Assembly (NCBI GenBank): GCA_024227755.1
Contig: JAAEUB010000461.1
Coordinates: 1-37,277 of the forward strand
Direction of reading: 5' to 3'
Source of the DNA: Paracoccaceae bacterium
GTDB lineage: Bacteria > Pseudomonadota > Alphaproteobacteria > Rhodobacterales > Rhodobacteraceae
DNA: 37,277 nucleotides
Shown here: positions 18,886 through 27,968 of the stretch, piece by piece
Layout of the letters: every line of letters begins with the position of its first letter
Numbering within the stretch: the stretch's first letter is position 1
Notes under the pieces: model-generated
Seen by the model: only the letters and a program-made list of their open reading frames with translations
Database searches by the model: none
What the model was told of the DNA's origin: nothing
Position numbers and translations under genes: made by a program

Positions 18886-19668
18886 ATGGATTTCGGCATC
18901 AAGGGCAAGAAGGCACTGGTTTGTGCGTCGTCAAAAGGGTTGGGCTATGGCTGCGCCGCTGCATTGGCAGGCGAAGGGGTGGATCTGGTGATTAACGCGC
19001 GCTCATCTGGTCCCCTGGAAGAAGCTGCTGAAACACTACGCGCGGCGCATGGGGTGAATGTGGTGGCAGTTGCGGCTGATATCACCACTGATACCGGGCG
19101 CGCGCAGGTGCTGGATGCAACAGGCGGCACGGTCGATATTCTGGTCACCAATGCCGGTGGCCCGCCGCCGGGCATGTGGACGGATTGGGACCGTGATGAT
19201 TTCATCGCTGCCATAGATGCCAACATGCTGACGCCGGTTGCATTGATGCAGGCATTGGTGCCGGGGATGATGGAACGTGGCTGGGGACGGGTGGTCAACA
19301 TCACCTCGCAATCGGTGAAAGCGCCGATTGCGGTTCTGGGCCTGTCAAATACCGCGCGCACGGGGCTGACTGGTTTTGTCGCCGGCACCTCGCGGCAGGT
19401 GGCCGGGGCGGGGGTGACAATTAACAATCTGCTTCCGGGCATTCATGCCACCGATCGTGCCGTGGCACTGGATGGTGGTGTGGTCGCCGCCAAAGGTATC
19501 ACCATCGAAGAGGCCCGCGCCGAGCGAGCCGCGACCATCCCCGCCGGGCGTTATGGTCAGCCGGAGGAGTTTGGCGCCGCCTGCGCGTTCCTGTGCTCAT
19601 CACATGCGGGCTTTATCATCGGGCAGAATATACTGCTGGATGGCGGTGGCGTGAACGCGACGTTTTAG
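18886..19668 (+). CDS. SDR family oxidoreductase
   Basis: MDFGIKGKKALVCASSKGLGYGCAAALAGEG, VTNAGGPPPG, GQNILLDGGGV. Confidence 0.9.
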   Translation: MDFGIKGKKALVCASSKGLGYGCAAALAGEGVDLVINARSSGPLEEAAETLRAAHGVNVVAVAADITTDTGRAQVLDATGGTVDILVTNAGGPPPGMWTDWDRDDFIAAIDANMLTPVALMQALVPGMMERGWGRVVNITSQSVKAPIAVLGLSNTARTGLTGFVAGTSRQVAGAGVTINNLLPGIHATDRAVALDGGVVAAKGITIEEARAERAATIPAGRYGQPEEFGAACAFLCSSHAGFIIGQNILLDGGGVNATF

Positions 19669-20000
19669 ACGTTTGGTGCTTTCGCGTCTGTCTGGCTGCG
19701 GGTGCAGACCTCGGGATGGGCGCCGCAGCAATCGTTCAGCAAGTATCCGATGACCGCCCCCAGGCGGGGGTGATCTGCGCGGTAAAACACCTGTCGCGAG
19801 CATTTTTTCGAGGCGATCAGCCCGGCTTGCTCTAATGCTGAAAGATGAAATGACAAAGCCGAGGCGGAAATGCCCAGATATGTGGCTATGTCGCCTGCCG
19901 CCAGCCCTTCGTTACCGCGGGGCACCAACAGGCGCACAATCTCCAGCCGGGTGGCGTTTGCCATCGCTGAAAGGGCCGAAAGGGCTTGTTGCTGGTCCAT
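19665..20000 (-). CDS. ArsR family metalloregulator
   Basis: wHTH (MANATRLEIVRLLVPRGNEGLAAGDIATYLGISASALSFHLSALEQAGLI) and C-terminal NDCCGAHPEVC cysteine motif. Confidence 0.9.
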   Translation of the reverse strand: MDQQQALSALSAMANATRLEIVRLLVPRGNEGLAAGDIATYLGISASALSFHLSALEQAGLIASKKCSRQVFYRADHPRLGAVIGYLLNDCCGAHPEVCTRSQTDAKAPNV

Positions 20001-20002
20001 AT

Positions 20003-20026
20003 TTCAATTACTCATGAAGTGTTGAA
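20003..20026. promoter_or_regulatory. Dyad TTCAA-N4-TCATGA-N4-TTGAA, candidate ArsR operator
   Basis: Symmetric outer arms and centre; in the 87-bp region between divergent arsR and the ABC exporter gene. Confidence 0.5.
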
Positions 20027-20087
20027 CTATCCCTGCATACCGCATCCCCCGAGATCGGGCAAGTGGTACAATCCGGCGAGGAACAAA

Positions 20088-21905
20088 ATGGCGCGCGCGA
20101 CGATCACAACCACCAAGGCCCCAACCAGCGGATGGCGCACCATTAAGCGTGTCGCCCCATATCTGTGGCCAGCCGAACATCCCTGGGTGAAAAACCGCGT
20201 GGTTCTGGCAATGGCGATGTTGCTTTTGTCCAAGTTGGTTTCGGTCGGGACGCCGTTCCTTTACAAGGCGGCAGTGGACGCTTTGTCAGGCGACGCGCTG
20301 GACGCTGCCTGGATGCTGGGGCTTGGTGCGGTTGGGCTGACGGTTGCCTATGGCGGCGCACGTCTGATGACCAATGGATTTCAGCAATTGCGTGACGCGG
20401 TATTTGCCCGGGTTGGCCAGCGTGCCCTCAGGCAATTGGCGCTGGAAACCTTCACCCATATTCACCGGCTTTCGATGCGATATCACATCACCCGCAAAAC
20501 CGGTGGGCTAAGCCGGATAATCGAGCGTGGGGTCAAGGGCGTCGAGTTTCTTTTGCGTTTCATGCTGTTTTCCATTGGCCCGCTGGTGTTGGAACTTTTG
20601 ATGATCGCCACGGTGCTGTTTTTCGTCTTTGACGTCTGGTATCTGGCCGCCGTGGTGGTGACCATCGCGCTTTATGTCTGGTTCACTTTCAAGGTCACCG
20701 AGTGGCGCGTGAAGATCCGCAAACAGATGAACGATCAGGATACCGACGCTAATCAAAAGGCCATCGACAGCCTTTTGAATTTTGAAACCGTCAAGTATTT
20801 CGGTGCCGAACGGCGCGAGGCCATTCGCTATGACAGTGCAATGGCGGGATATGAGACGGCAGCGCTTAAAACCTCGTATTCATTAGCCTTTCTCAATTTC
20901 GGCCAAGCGCTGTTGATTACATCCGGGCTGGTTGTGGTGATGGTGATGGCAGCCATTGGTGTGCAAAACGGCGACCTTACGGTTGGCGATTTCGTCATGG
21001 TCAACGCCTATATGGTGCAGATCACCATGCCTCTGAACTTCCTTGGGTCGGTCTACCGCGAAATCCGTCAGGCGCTTGTCGATATGGGCGAGATGTTTGA
21101 CCTGTTGGAGCAACCGGCCGAGGTTGAGGATAAGCCGGATGCGCCCGAGATTAAGGTCACGGGTGGCGAGGTGGTGCTGGAGGATGTGTTTTTTGGCTAT
21201 GACGCGGCGCGCCCGATCCTAAAAGGTGTGTCTTTGTCGGTCGGCGCGGGTAAAACCATGGCCATCGTTGGCCCGTCGGGGTCTGGTAAATCCACCATCG
21301 GGCGGCTTTTGTTCCGGTTTTACGACGTCAATGGCGGTGCCCTTCGGATAGACGGGCAGGATCTGCGTGATGTGACCCAGGAAAGCCTGCATAACAGCAT
21401 CGGTGTGGTACCGCAGGACACGGTTTTGTTTAACGATACGATTTATTACAACATCGCCTATGGTCGGCCTGAGGCCAGCCGCAGCGAGATCGAAGAGGCC
21501 GCAAAGGCCGCCAAAATCCACGACTTCATTGTCAGCCTGCCGGACGGGTACGAGACCACGGTGGGTGAACGCGGGTTGAAATTGTCAGGCGGCGAAAAGC
21601 AACGGGTTGGCATTGCCCGAACGCTGCTTAAAAACCCGCCGATCCTGCTTTTGGACGAGGCGACATCGGCGCTGGATAGCGAGACCGAGCGCGATATACA
21701 GGTAAGCCTGAAGGCGATGGGCAAGGGGCGATCTGTGATTACTATTGCCCACCGTCTGTCGACAATTGCCGACGCGGACGAGATCGTGGTGCTGGAAAAC
21801 GGTGTTATTACCGAACAGGGACGCCATGACGATCTGCTGGCACTGGGCGGGCGCTATAATTCCATGTGGACACGTCAGGCGGCAGAGGAACAAGAGGCGG
21901 CGTAG
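20088..21905 (+). CDS. Atm1/ABCB7-type ABC exporter (fused TMD-NBD)
   Basis: YHITRKTGGLSRIIERGVKG, NFETVKYFGAERRE, VGPSGSGKSTIGRLLFRFYD, LSGGEKQRVGIARTLLKNPPILLLDEATSALD; start corrected to MARATITT. Confidence 0.93.
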   Translation: MARATITTTKAPTSGWRTIKRVAPYLWPAEHPWVKNRVVLAMAMLLLSKLVSVGTPFLYKAAVDALSGDALDAAWMLGLGAVGLTVAYGGARLMTNGFQQLRDAVFARVGQRALRQLALETFTHIHRLSMRYHITRKTGGLSRIIERGVKGVEFLLRFMLFSIGPLVLELLMIATVLFFVFDVWYLAAVVVTIALYVWFTFKVTEWRVKIRKQMNDQDTDANQKAIDSLLNFETVKYFGAERREAIRYDSAMAGYETAALKTSYSLAFLNFGQALLITSGLVVVMVMAAIGVQNGDLTVGDFVMVNAYMVQITMPLNFLGSVYREIRQALVDMGEMFDLLEQPAEVEDKPDAPEIKVTGGEVVLEDVFFGYDAARPILKGVSLSVGAGKTMAIVGPSGSGKSTIGRLLFRFYDVNGGALRIDGQDLRDVTQESLHNSIGVVPQDTVLFNDTIYYNIAYGRPEASRSEIEEAAKAAKIHDFIVSLPDGYETTVGERGLKLSGGEKQRVGIARTLLKNPPILLLDEATSALDSETERDIQVSLKAMGKGRSVITIAHRLSTIADADEIVVLENGVITEQGRHDDLLALGGRYNSMWTRQAAEEQEAA

Positions 21906-21950
21906 CTTAAGCGTTCCGCCTTTTGCTGAGACAGAGGGTTCAGGCAAAGC

Positions 21951-21980
21951 ACCCGCACCATTGATCGGTGCGGGTCTGTT
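21951..21980 (+). terminator. Putative terminator of the ABC exporter gene
   Basis: ACCCGCACC-ATTGATC-GGTGCGGGT then CTGTTTG; weak T-tract. Confidence 0.6.
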
Positions 21981-22058
21981 TGGGTATCTGCGTCTCAGGA
22001 AAAAAGGCTTAGTGCGCCGTCCTGAAAATCTGAATCACTTCAGAAGCTGGGAACGGGG

Positions 22059-22105
22059 GAAAGCGGTTTCGAAACCGCTTTCTCAAGGCGTTTCGAAACG
22101 CCTTG
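22059..22105. repeat. Two adjacent perfect palindromes with a shared GTTTCGAAAC core
   Basis: GAAAGCGGTTTCGAAACCGCTTTC (22059-22082) and CAAGGCGTTTCGAAACGCCTTG (22084-22105), 1 nt apart, in a convergent intergenic region. Confidence 0.9.
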
Positions 22106-22209
22106 TCCCGGTTCAGATTAAAAGGACGCGGCTCTAAAGAAACTGAGCGCCTTTGGCGCGCTTTCTTATCTCGTCGGCGGCCTTCTCCTCATGCCGCGCG
22201 GCCTAGATG

Positions 22210-25200
22210 TTACTCGGCAGCTTTCAGCGGGTTACCCTCGTCTGAAGGTGATACCGGCCCGTCCGATTCATATGCGTCCGACAGGGGGTCTGGCGTCGGT
22301 TTTGACGCCGTGTCTGCCGGTGCATCCGACGCGGTGTCACTGCTTGTGTCGGTTGCGTGTGTCGTATCATCCGCGATTGTGGTGGCCGATATGACTTTTT
22401 GCAGATCTGCCAGTGCTGGTCCGACCTCGCCTTCATCCTCTATCGGGGCTGCGTCTTCCTCTTCTTCAAAGGTCTCGGCGAAGTCCCAGACAATTTCGGA
22501 CACTTTATGGCGTCGTGCGGCGCGACCGAGGGCGATATCGCGCGCCGTGCGCCCCTTGAGACCGGTGGAAAGTGCTGTCAGTCCACGCAGGGATTTGTAA
22601 GCCCCGGCTGAAACCCAGACCCTGAGTGCCAGCATTGAAGGAGTGAAGACAAGTGTCAGCACTGTAGCGATGCCAAGCCCGAACACCACCGCAGTGGCCA
22701 GTTGTTTCCACCAAAGCGCGGTTGGGGCGTCGATCGAATAGCCGCCGTTGAAAAAGTCGAGTGACAGGCCGAACATCATCGGTGCAAGCCCGGCCATTGT
22801 GGTGATCGTGGTCAACAGCACCGGGCGGATTCGGGCCTCGGCGGTGCGGGTGATCGCTTCAAGGCGCGGCATGTAGCGTGAATAGTCCTGATAGGTATCA
22901 ATTAGTACGATGTTGTTATTGACCACAATCCCGGCCAGGGCCACCACCCCGGTTCCGGTCATGATGATCGAAAATGGCTGTGCCATTACCAGCATTCCCA
23001 CCAGAACACCGGTGGTGGACAGGATTACCGCCAGCAACACCAGTACCGAGTTATAAAGCGAGTTGAACTGTGCCAGCAGGATGATGAACATAAGGAAAAG
23101 TGCGCCGATGAAGGCCTGGCCAAGGAAGGCCATGCTTTCGTTCTGTTCCTCCTGATCACCGGTCCATTCATGTTCGATACCATCGGCAAAGGGGCCGGTA
23201 TCGAGCCATTTGGTCAAAAAGGTGATGCGTTCGTCCGGGGTGACTGGCGTGCTTATGTAATCCGAGCTGTATTCGCCCTGTGTCAGCTCTTCGGCCTCGG
23301 CTTTGGTGACCACCTGGATTTCTCCGCTGGAGGTATGTTCAAGGCGTACAAGGTCAGGCGCTACTGCGGCTTTGACATCAAAATAGCGCATCTGATCGAC
23401 CCGGTTGATCTGCGCCAGGGTTGGCACCGGTTTGCGGGTGACGAAGTTTGACAGTGGCACAAGCCCGGCCGGGGTGCGCAGTTTCAGCGTATCGAGGGTG
23501 GACAGCACCCGGTCTTCTACGGGCAGGCGCACGCGGATTTCGATCTCTTCGTCCGAGGTATCGACCCGCATTGTATCAAGCAGCAGGCCGGTGGTTACCA
23601 GCTGCACCATGCCGCCGACTGTGGCCACATCGGTGCCGTAGCGTCCGGCTTTTTCCACGTCGACCTGAAGCTCCCAGTCGATACCGGGCAGGGGGCGGGT
23701 GTCTTCGACGTCGGCCAGACCTGCCGTTGTCTCAAAACGCCCGGCGGCGATGGTGGCGGCAGACAAAAGGTCATCCCAGTTCTGGCCCTTGAGGCGCAGA
23801 TGCACGGGCTTGGCCGAGGCCGGGCCGCGCGCCAAGTTAAGCACCTCAAAGCGCACACCGGGCAGAGTGGAAAGCCGCTCTTCCAGACGTACCATGACCA
23901 CGTCGCCGTCAAATTCAGGGTCAACAATTGTACGCGTGAAGGGGATGAAACCTAAAAGCTTGATCTCTTCGCTGATATGCGGGCGGTCGTCCCATGCGAC
24001 CATTTCGATCTGCACCTGGCCGATCGTGTCGCGCGGACCCGAAGCACCGCCGGTGTTTTGGTTCAGACCGCCAGCACCGGAAAAAGCGAATGTGCTTTCT
24101 ATGCCCTGAGTGGCAATAGCCACCGCTTCGACCTCGGCCACCAACGCGTCTTTTTCTTCCAGCGAAAGGTTGCCGCGGGCGCGTACATAGATGATCGCCT
24201 GCTCAGGTTCGGTTTCGGCAAAAAACTCGGTGCCGTGGTTGTTGGCAACAAAGGTTACAAAAATGAAACCGACAAAGCCCAAAACCGCGGCGATGGCGAC
24301 AATCGGCATCACCGGATTGCCTGAAATCAGGTGGATTACCCAACCAAAGGGCGACCGGCGATAGCCCGCCGTGACACGTTTTTTGCGGATTTTGATGCGT
24401 GCTGCACCCAAGGTGATGGTAAGCAGTGAGGTCGCAACCACAAACAATACCGCCCCCGGCAAGATCGCCAAGCCGCCATCAAAAGGGTTTTGTACGCCCA
24501 GCACTGAAAACACGTATTCCGGGTTCAAAAGCTGCATACCGGACATGAAGACCAGATAGGCTGCAGGCAGCACCAGGACGGCGCGGACCAGCCAGGGCAG
24601 GGGGCGCAGGGCGTCTGAGATACGCTGGAATAGGACGCTGATACGGCCCGAAAGGCCGCCCATTACCGGCAGATAAATCAGCGCCACAAGCAGGCTGGCG
24701 GTCAGCACATAGATCATGGTTTTAGGAAGCATCCCCATGAACTCACCGGGGATACCGGGCCAAAACAGCATTGGCAGGAAGGCGCAAAGCGTAGTCGCGG
24801 TCGAACTGACGATGGGCCAGAACATGCGTTGGGCGGCAGCCACATATGCCTTCATCGGGCCCATGCCATCGCGTATGCGTTTGTCGGCGTATTCAACCAC
24901 CACGATGGCACCGTCGACCAGCATACCGACCGCCAGTATCAGGCCAAACATTACGATGTTTGAGATGGTCACGCCCAAAGCGCCAAACAGGGCGAAGGTC
25001 AGCAGGAACGAGGTCGGAATGGCGAACCCGACCAGCAGCGCCGAGCGGATACCAAGGCTGGCCAGGACAACGATCATCACCAGCGCGATGGCGGTTATTA
25101 CCGAGCCTTCAAGCTGGCGCACCATGCTGCCGACGACGAAGGATTGATCGTTTGATGTGCCGACCTTCACGGCTTGTCTGAGCTCGGCCGGCCATGACAG

Positions 25201-26118
25201 GCGTTCCTCCTCAACCGCCGCGCGGATCAGGGCGGCTGTGTCGATCAGGTTAAAGCCTTTACGTTTGGAGACCTGTAAGGCCAGCGTGGTTTCACCGTTA
25301 AAACGGGCCGAGCCGGTGCGGTCCTGAAAGGTCAGGCGGATGGTCGCCAGATCGCCCAGCGTAACCACGCTGTCGCCATTGACCTTGACTGGCAGGTTGT
25401 AGACGTCGGTAACTTCGTCAAAGGACGATGGGATTTTAACCGATATTGCCCCGGTCGGCGTGGTCACTTCCCCGGCTGCGATCAGTTGATTGTTGTTGCG
25501 CACCACATTGATCAACTCGCCTGCTGTGACGTTGTACGCCTCAAGCCTGAGCGGATCGATCACCACTTCCAGCATTTCCTCGCGGTAACCCGTCAGCGAG
25601 GCATCAAGTACCGCGTCGATGCCTTCCAACCTGTCCTGCATCTTCTGCGCCAGACGGATTAGCGTCCGTTCGGGCACATTGCCCGAAAGATTTACCACGA
25701 TGATGGGAAATTCCGAGAAGTTGATCTCGGTCACCTGATATTTGTCGGCCCCGTCCGGTAAGTCACCCTCGACCCCGTTCATGGCGTCGCGCACATCGGC
25801 AATGACGCTGGTTTTGTCCCAATTGAAGTCAAACTCAAGCAGCAAGCCAGCATAGTTTTCCGATGCCGTGCCTGACATTTCTTTCAGGCCTTCAACATCG
25901 GCCATCGCCGTTTCCATCGGCTTGAGCAATATGCGTTCGGCGTCAGCGGCGGATATTCCCGGAAACGGCACCGACACAAACAGCATCGGTATTTCGATAT
26001 CCGGCTCGCCTTCCTTTGGCAGGCTGACATAGGCAACCGCCCCTGCCAGAACTGACAGGATAATAAAGGCCATGACCATGCGCGCCCGAGAGGCGGCGAT
26101 TTCGACAATGCGGATCAT
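22210..26118 (-). CDS. RND efflux transporter permease (AcrB/AcrD/AcrF-like)
   Basis: MIRIVEIAASRARMVMAFIILSVLAGAVAYVSLPKEGEPDIEIP, LILAVGMLVDGAIVVVEYAD, VVALAGIVVNNNIVLIDTYQ; 1302 aa with acidic C-terminal extension. Confidence 0.94.
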   Translation of the reverse strand: MIRIVEIAASRARMVMAFIILSVLAGAVAYVSLPKEGEPDIEIPMLFVSVPFPGISAADAERILLKPMETAMADVEGLKEMSGTASENYAGLLLEFDFNWDKTSVIADVRDAMNGVEGDLPDGADKYQVTEINFSEFPIIVVNLSGNVPERTLIRLAQKMQDRLEGIDAVLDASLTGYREEMLEVVIDPLRLEAYNVTAGELINVVRNNNQLIAAGEVTTPTGAISVKIPSSFDEVTDVYNLPVKVNGDSVVTLGDLATIRLTFQDRTGSARFNGETTLALQVSKRKGFNLIDTAALIRAAVEEERLSWPAELRQAVKVGTSNDQSFVVGSMVRQLEGSVITAIALVMIVVLASLGIRSALLVGFAIPTSFLLTFALFGALGVTISNIVMFGLILAVGMLVDGAIVVVEYADKRIRDGMGPMKAYVAAAQRMFWPIVSSTATTLCAFLPMLFWPGIPGEFMGMLPKTMIYVLTASLLVALIYLPVMGGLSGRISVLFQRISDALRPLPWLVRAVLVLPAAYLVFMSGMQLLNPEYVFSVLGVQNPFDGGLAILPGAVLFVVATSLLTITLGAARIKIRKKRVTAGYRRSPFGWVIHLISGNPVMPIVAIAAVLGFVGFIFVTFVANNHGTEFFAETEPEQAIIYVRARGNLSLEEKDALVAEVEAVAIATQGIESTFAFSGAGGLNQNTGGASGPRDTIGQVQIEMVAWDDRPHISEEIKLLGFIPFTRTIVDPEFDGDVVMVRLEERLSTLPGVRFEVLNLARGPASAKPVHLRLKGQNWDDLLSAATIAAGRFETTAGLADVEDTRPLPGIDWELQVDVEKAGRYGTDVATVGGMVQLVTTGLLLDTMRVDTSDEEIEIRVRLPVEDRVLSTLDTLKLRTPAGLVPLSNFVTRKPVPTLAQINRVDQMRYFDVKAAVAPDLVRLEHTSSGEIQVVTKAEAEELTQGEYSSDYISTPVTPDERITFLTKWLDTGPFADGIEHEWTGDQEEQNESMAFLGQAFIGALFLMFIILLAQFNSLYNSVLVLLAVILSTTGVLVGMLVMAQPFSIIMTGTGVVALAGIVVNNNIVLIDTYQDYSRYMPRLEAITRTAEARIRPVLLTTITTMAGLAPMMFGLSLDFFNGGYSIDAPTALWWKQLATAVVFGLGIATVLTLVFTPSMLALRVWVSAGAYKSLRGLTALSTGLKGRTARDIALGRAARRHKVSEIVWDFAETFEEEEDAAPIEDEGEVGPALADLQKVISATTIADDTTHATDTSSDTASDAPADTASKPTPDPLSDAYESDGPVSPSDEGNPLKAAE

Positions 26119-27968
26119 GCTTCAGGCTCGCGGTAAGTTACATCAAGTGCAACCCCGTCGGTAACATATTCCTGACCTGTAACTATTACCTCGGCATTTT
26201 CGGGCAGGCCTGAAACCCATACGCCCTCTAACGCATCACGGATCAGGTCAACCGGCATGAAAAGCGCTCTGCTTGCGCTGTCGACGACACGCACGCCCAG
26301 ATTGCCTTCGTCATCCAGTGTCAGCGACGATTGCGGCAGCAAATGCGCCTGACGCCCGTCTGAAGCGATCAGGATCTCGACCGTCAGACCGTCGCTGACT
26401 GACTTGTCTGTGTTATCGACCTCGATCTCGACCCGAAAGGTGCGCGTTAGCGGGTCTGAGACACGCGACACGAAGGTCACCAGCCCGACCAGATCGCGCC
26501 CGTTGTTCAGGCGTCCACCGGCCATGACACCATTTTGCACCTTGTCGATGTCGATTTCGGGTACAAAACCCACCAGCTTAATCGGGTCGATCTGAACGAT
26601 GGTGGCGCAAAGCCCGCCAGGTTGCAGCAGGCTACCAATTTCCGCGGTGTCGGTTTCCAAAAGCCCTGCGAATGGCGCACGGATTTCCAAACGGGTGATT
26701 TCAAGCCGGGCGGCAGCGACACTGGCCTCGGCTGATTGCATACCTGCCTTGGCGTTCTCGACCAGCGAGCGGGCTGACTGTACACCGGCAGAAGCGCCTT
26801 CAACCTGACTATTTGCCGATTGCACGCCCGCTAGGGCTGCTTCGATCTGGCTTCTGGCCGATTGCACCCCGGCAACGGCGCCTTCGACCTGGCTTTTGGC
26901 CGATTGAATTCCGGCTTTTGCACCCTCAACCTGACTTATAGCCGATTGCACCCCGGCCTTCGCGCCTTCGATCTGGCTTTTCGCCGATTGCACCCCAGCC
27001 AGTGCACCGTCAATCTGGCTTTTCGCCGATTGCACCCCGGCGCGGGCACTTTCGAGCTGTGAGAGGGCATTTTTAAGCCCTGCACGTGCAGAAACCAACG
27101 TTGCCAGCGCATTGGCCACGCGGGTTTCCGAGGCAAAGCCGCCTTCGCCCAGTTTCACGGCAGCGTTATAGTTGATTTCGGCTTCGCTAATACGCGCCTC
27201 GGCCTCGGCCACCCCAGCTTCTGAGGCGGCGGGCCGTGTCTTGGCTTCGGCGAGCGATGCCTCGGCGGCGGTGACGCGGCTTAGGGCTTCGGCCAAGGCC
27301 GCTTCCATTGCCGGTACCCGACTTTTTGCTTCTTCCAGCGCCGCTTCGGCGGCTGGTACCCGGCTTTTTGCTTCCACTAACGCCGCTTCGGTTGCCGGCA
27401 CCCGGCTGAGTGCTTCGGCCAGGGCGGCCTCGGTCGCTGGTACCTGGCTTTTTGCCTGGGCAAGGGACGCGTTCATCGCGGGCACCCGGCTTTGCGCTTC
27501 TGCCAGCTTGGCTTCGGCTTCGGGAATGCGTGTCTTGGCCTCGGCCAAGCGCGCCAATGCCTCGGCCAGACTGGCCTCGCGGGTGCCAGGATCAAGCTGG
27601 CAAAGAAGATCTCCGTGCGCCACCTTGGTTCCCTTACGCAGGGGATCTGACATTACCTTACCCGAGGTTTCGGCCTTCATCACGACCTGCCGCGAAGCTT
27701 CCGTCCGCCCGCGCAAAAGAACTGCGCTGTCAATATTGCGTGCCGTGCTTTTCAGAGCGATCACCGACACTAGGGTGGTGTCATCGCTCGCTGCGGCATC
27801 CGCCGTGGCGTCTGTTTGCGGGGCGGTATCACCTTGTGCGCCATCACTTTCCCCATCCACCTGCGCGACACCGCCACGGGCAAAATCGAACGCCCGTTCA
27901 CGTTCAAAAATCAAAATGTAAAGACTGGTGATCACCAGTATTGCACTCAGAATTGAGACTACCCGCAT
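26115..27968 (-). CDS. RND/HlyD-family periplasmic adaptor (membrane fusion protein) with expanded repeat hairpin
   Basis: N-terminal anchor, VVMKAETSGKV...KVAHGDLLCQLD lipoyl half, LEIRAPFAGLLETDTAEIGSLLQPGG second half; ATGA overlap with the permease start. Confidence 0.92.
   Translation of the reverse strand: MRVVSILSAILVITSLYILIFERERAFDFARGGVAQVDGESDGAQGDTAPQTDATADAAASDDTTLVSVIALKSTARNIDSAVLLRGRTEASRQVVMKAETSGKVMSDPLRKGTKVAHGDLLCQLDPGTREASLAEALARLAEAKTRIPEAEAKLAEAQSRVPAMNASLAQAKSQVPATEAALAEALSRVPATEAALVEAKSRVPAAEAALEEAKSRVPAMEAALAEALSRVTAAEASLAEAKTRPAASEAGVAEAEARISEAEINYNAAVKLGEGGFASETRVANALATLVSARAGLKNALSQLESARAGVQSAKSQIDGALAGVQSAKSQIEGAKAGVQSAISQVEGAKAGIQSAKSQVEGAVAGVQSARSQIEAALAGVQSANSQVEGASAGVQSARSLVENAKAGMQSAEASVAAARLEITRLEIRAPFAGLLETDTAEIGSLLQPGGLCATIVQIDPIKLVGFVPEIDIDKVQNGVMAGGRLNNGRDLVGLVTFVSRVSDPLTRTFRVEIEVDNTDKSVSDGLTVEILIASDGRQAHLLPQSSLTLDDEGNLGVRVVDSASRALFMPVDLIRDALEGVWVSGLPENAEVIVTGQEYVTDGVALDVTYREPEA
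26712..27089 (-). repeat. Nine tandem 14-codon repeats, consensus AxAGVQSAKSQVEG (descending arm)
   Basis: Residues 294-419 of the adaptor; period 42 bp. Confidence 0.93.
27186..27563 (-). repeat. Nine tandem 14-codon repeats, consensus AxEAALAEAKSRVP (ascending arm)
   Basis: Residues 136-261 of the adaptor; prolines at residues 149, 163, 177, 191, 205 and 219. Confidence 0.93.

Noticed and set aside
26712-27563. Possible CRISPR array (regular ~42-bp periodicity)
   Set aside because: Repeats are contiguous, degenerate, in-frame coding units with no spacers; explained by coiled-coil protein repeats
27172-27921. 249-aa + strand ORF (and 27410..27931) opposite the adaptor repeats
   Set aside because: Antisense shadow ORF created by the codon-biased 42-bp repeats; repetitive SAGTRLFAS translation with no independent start context
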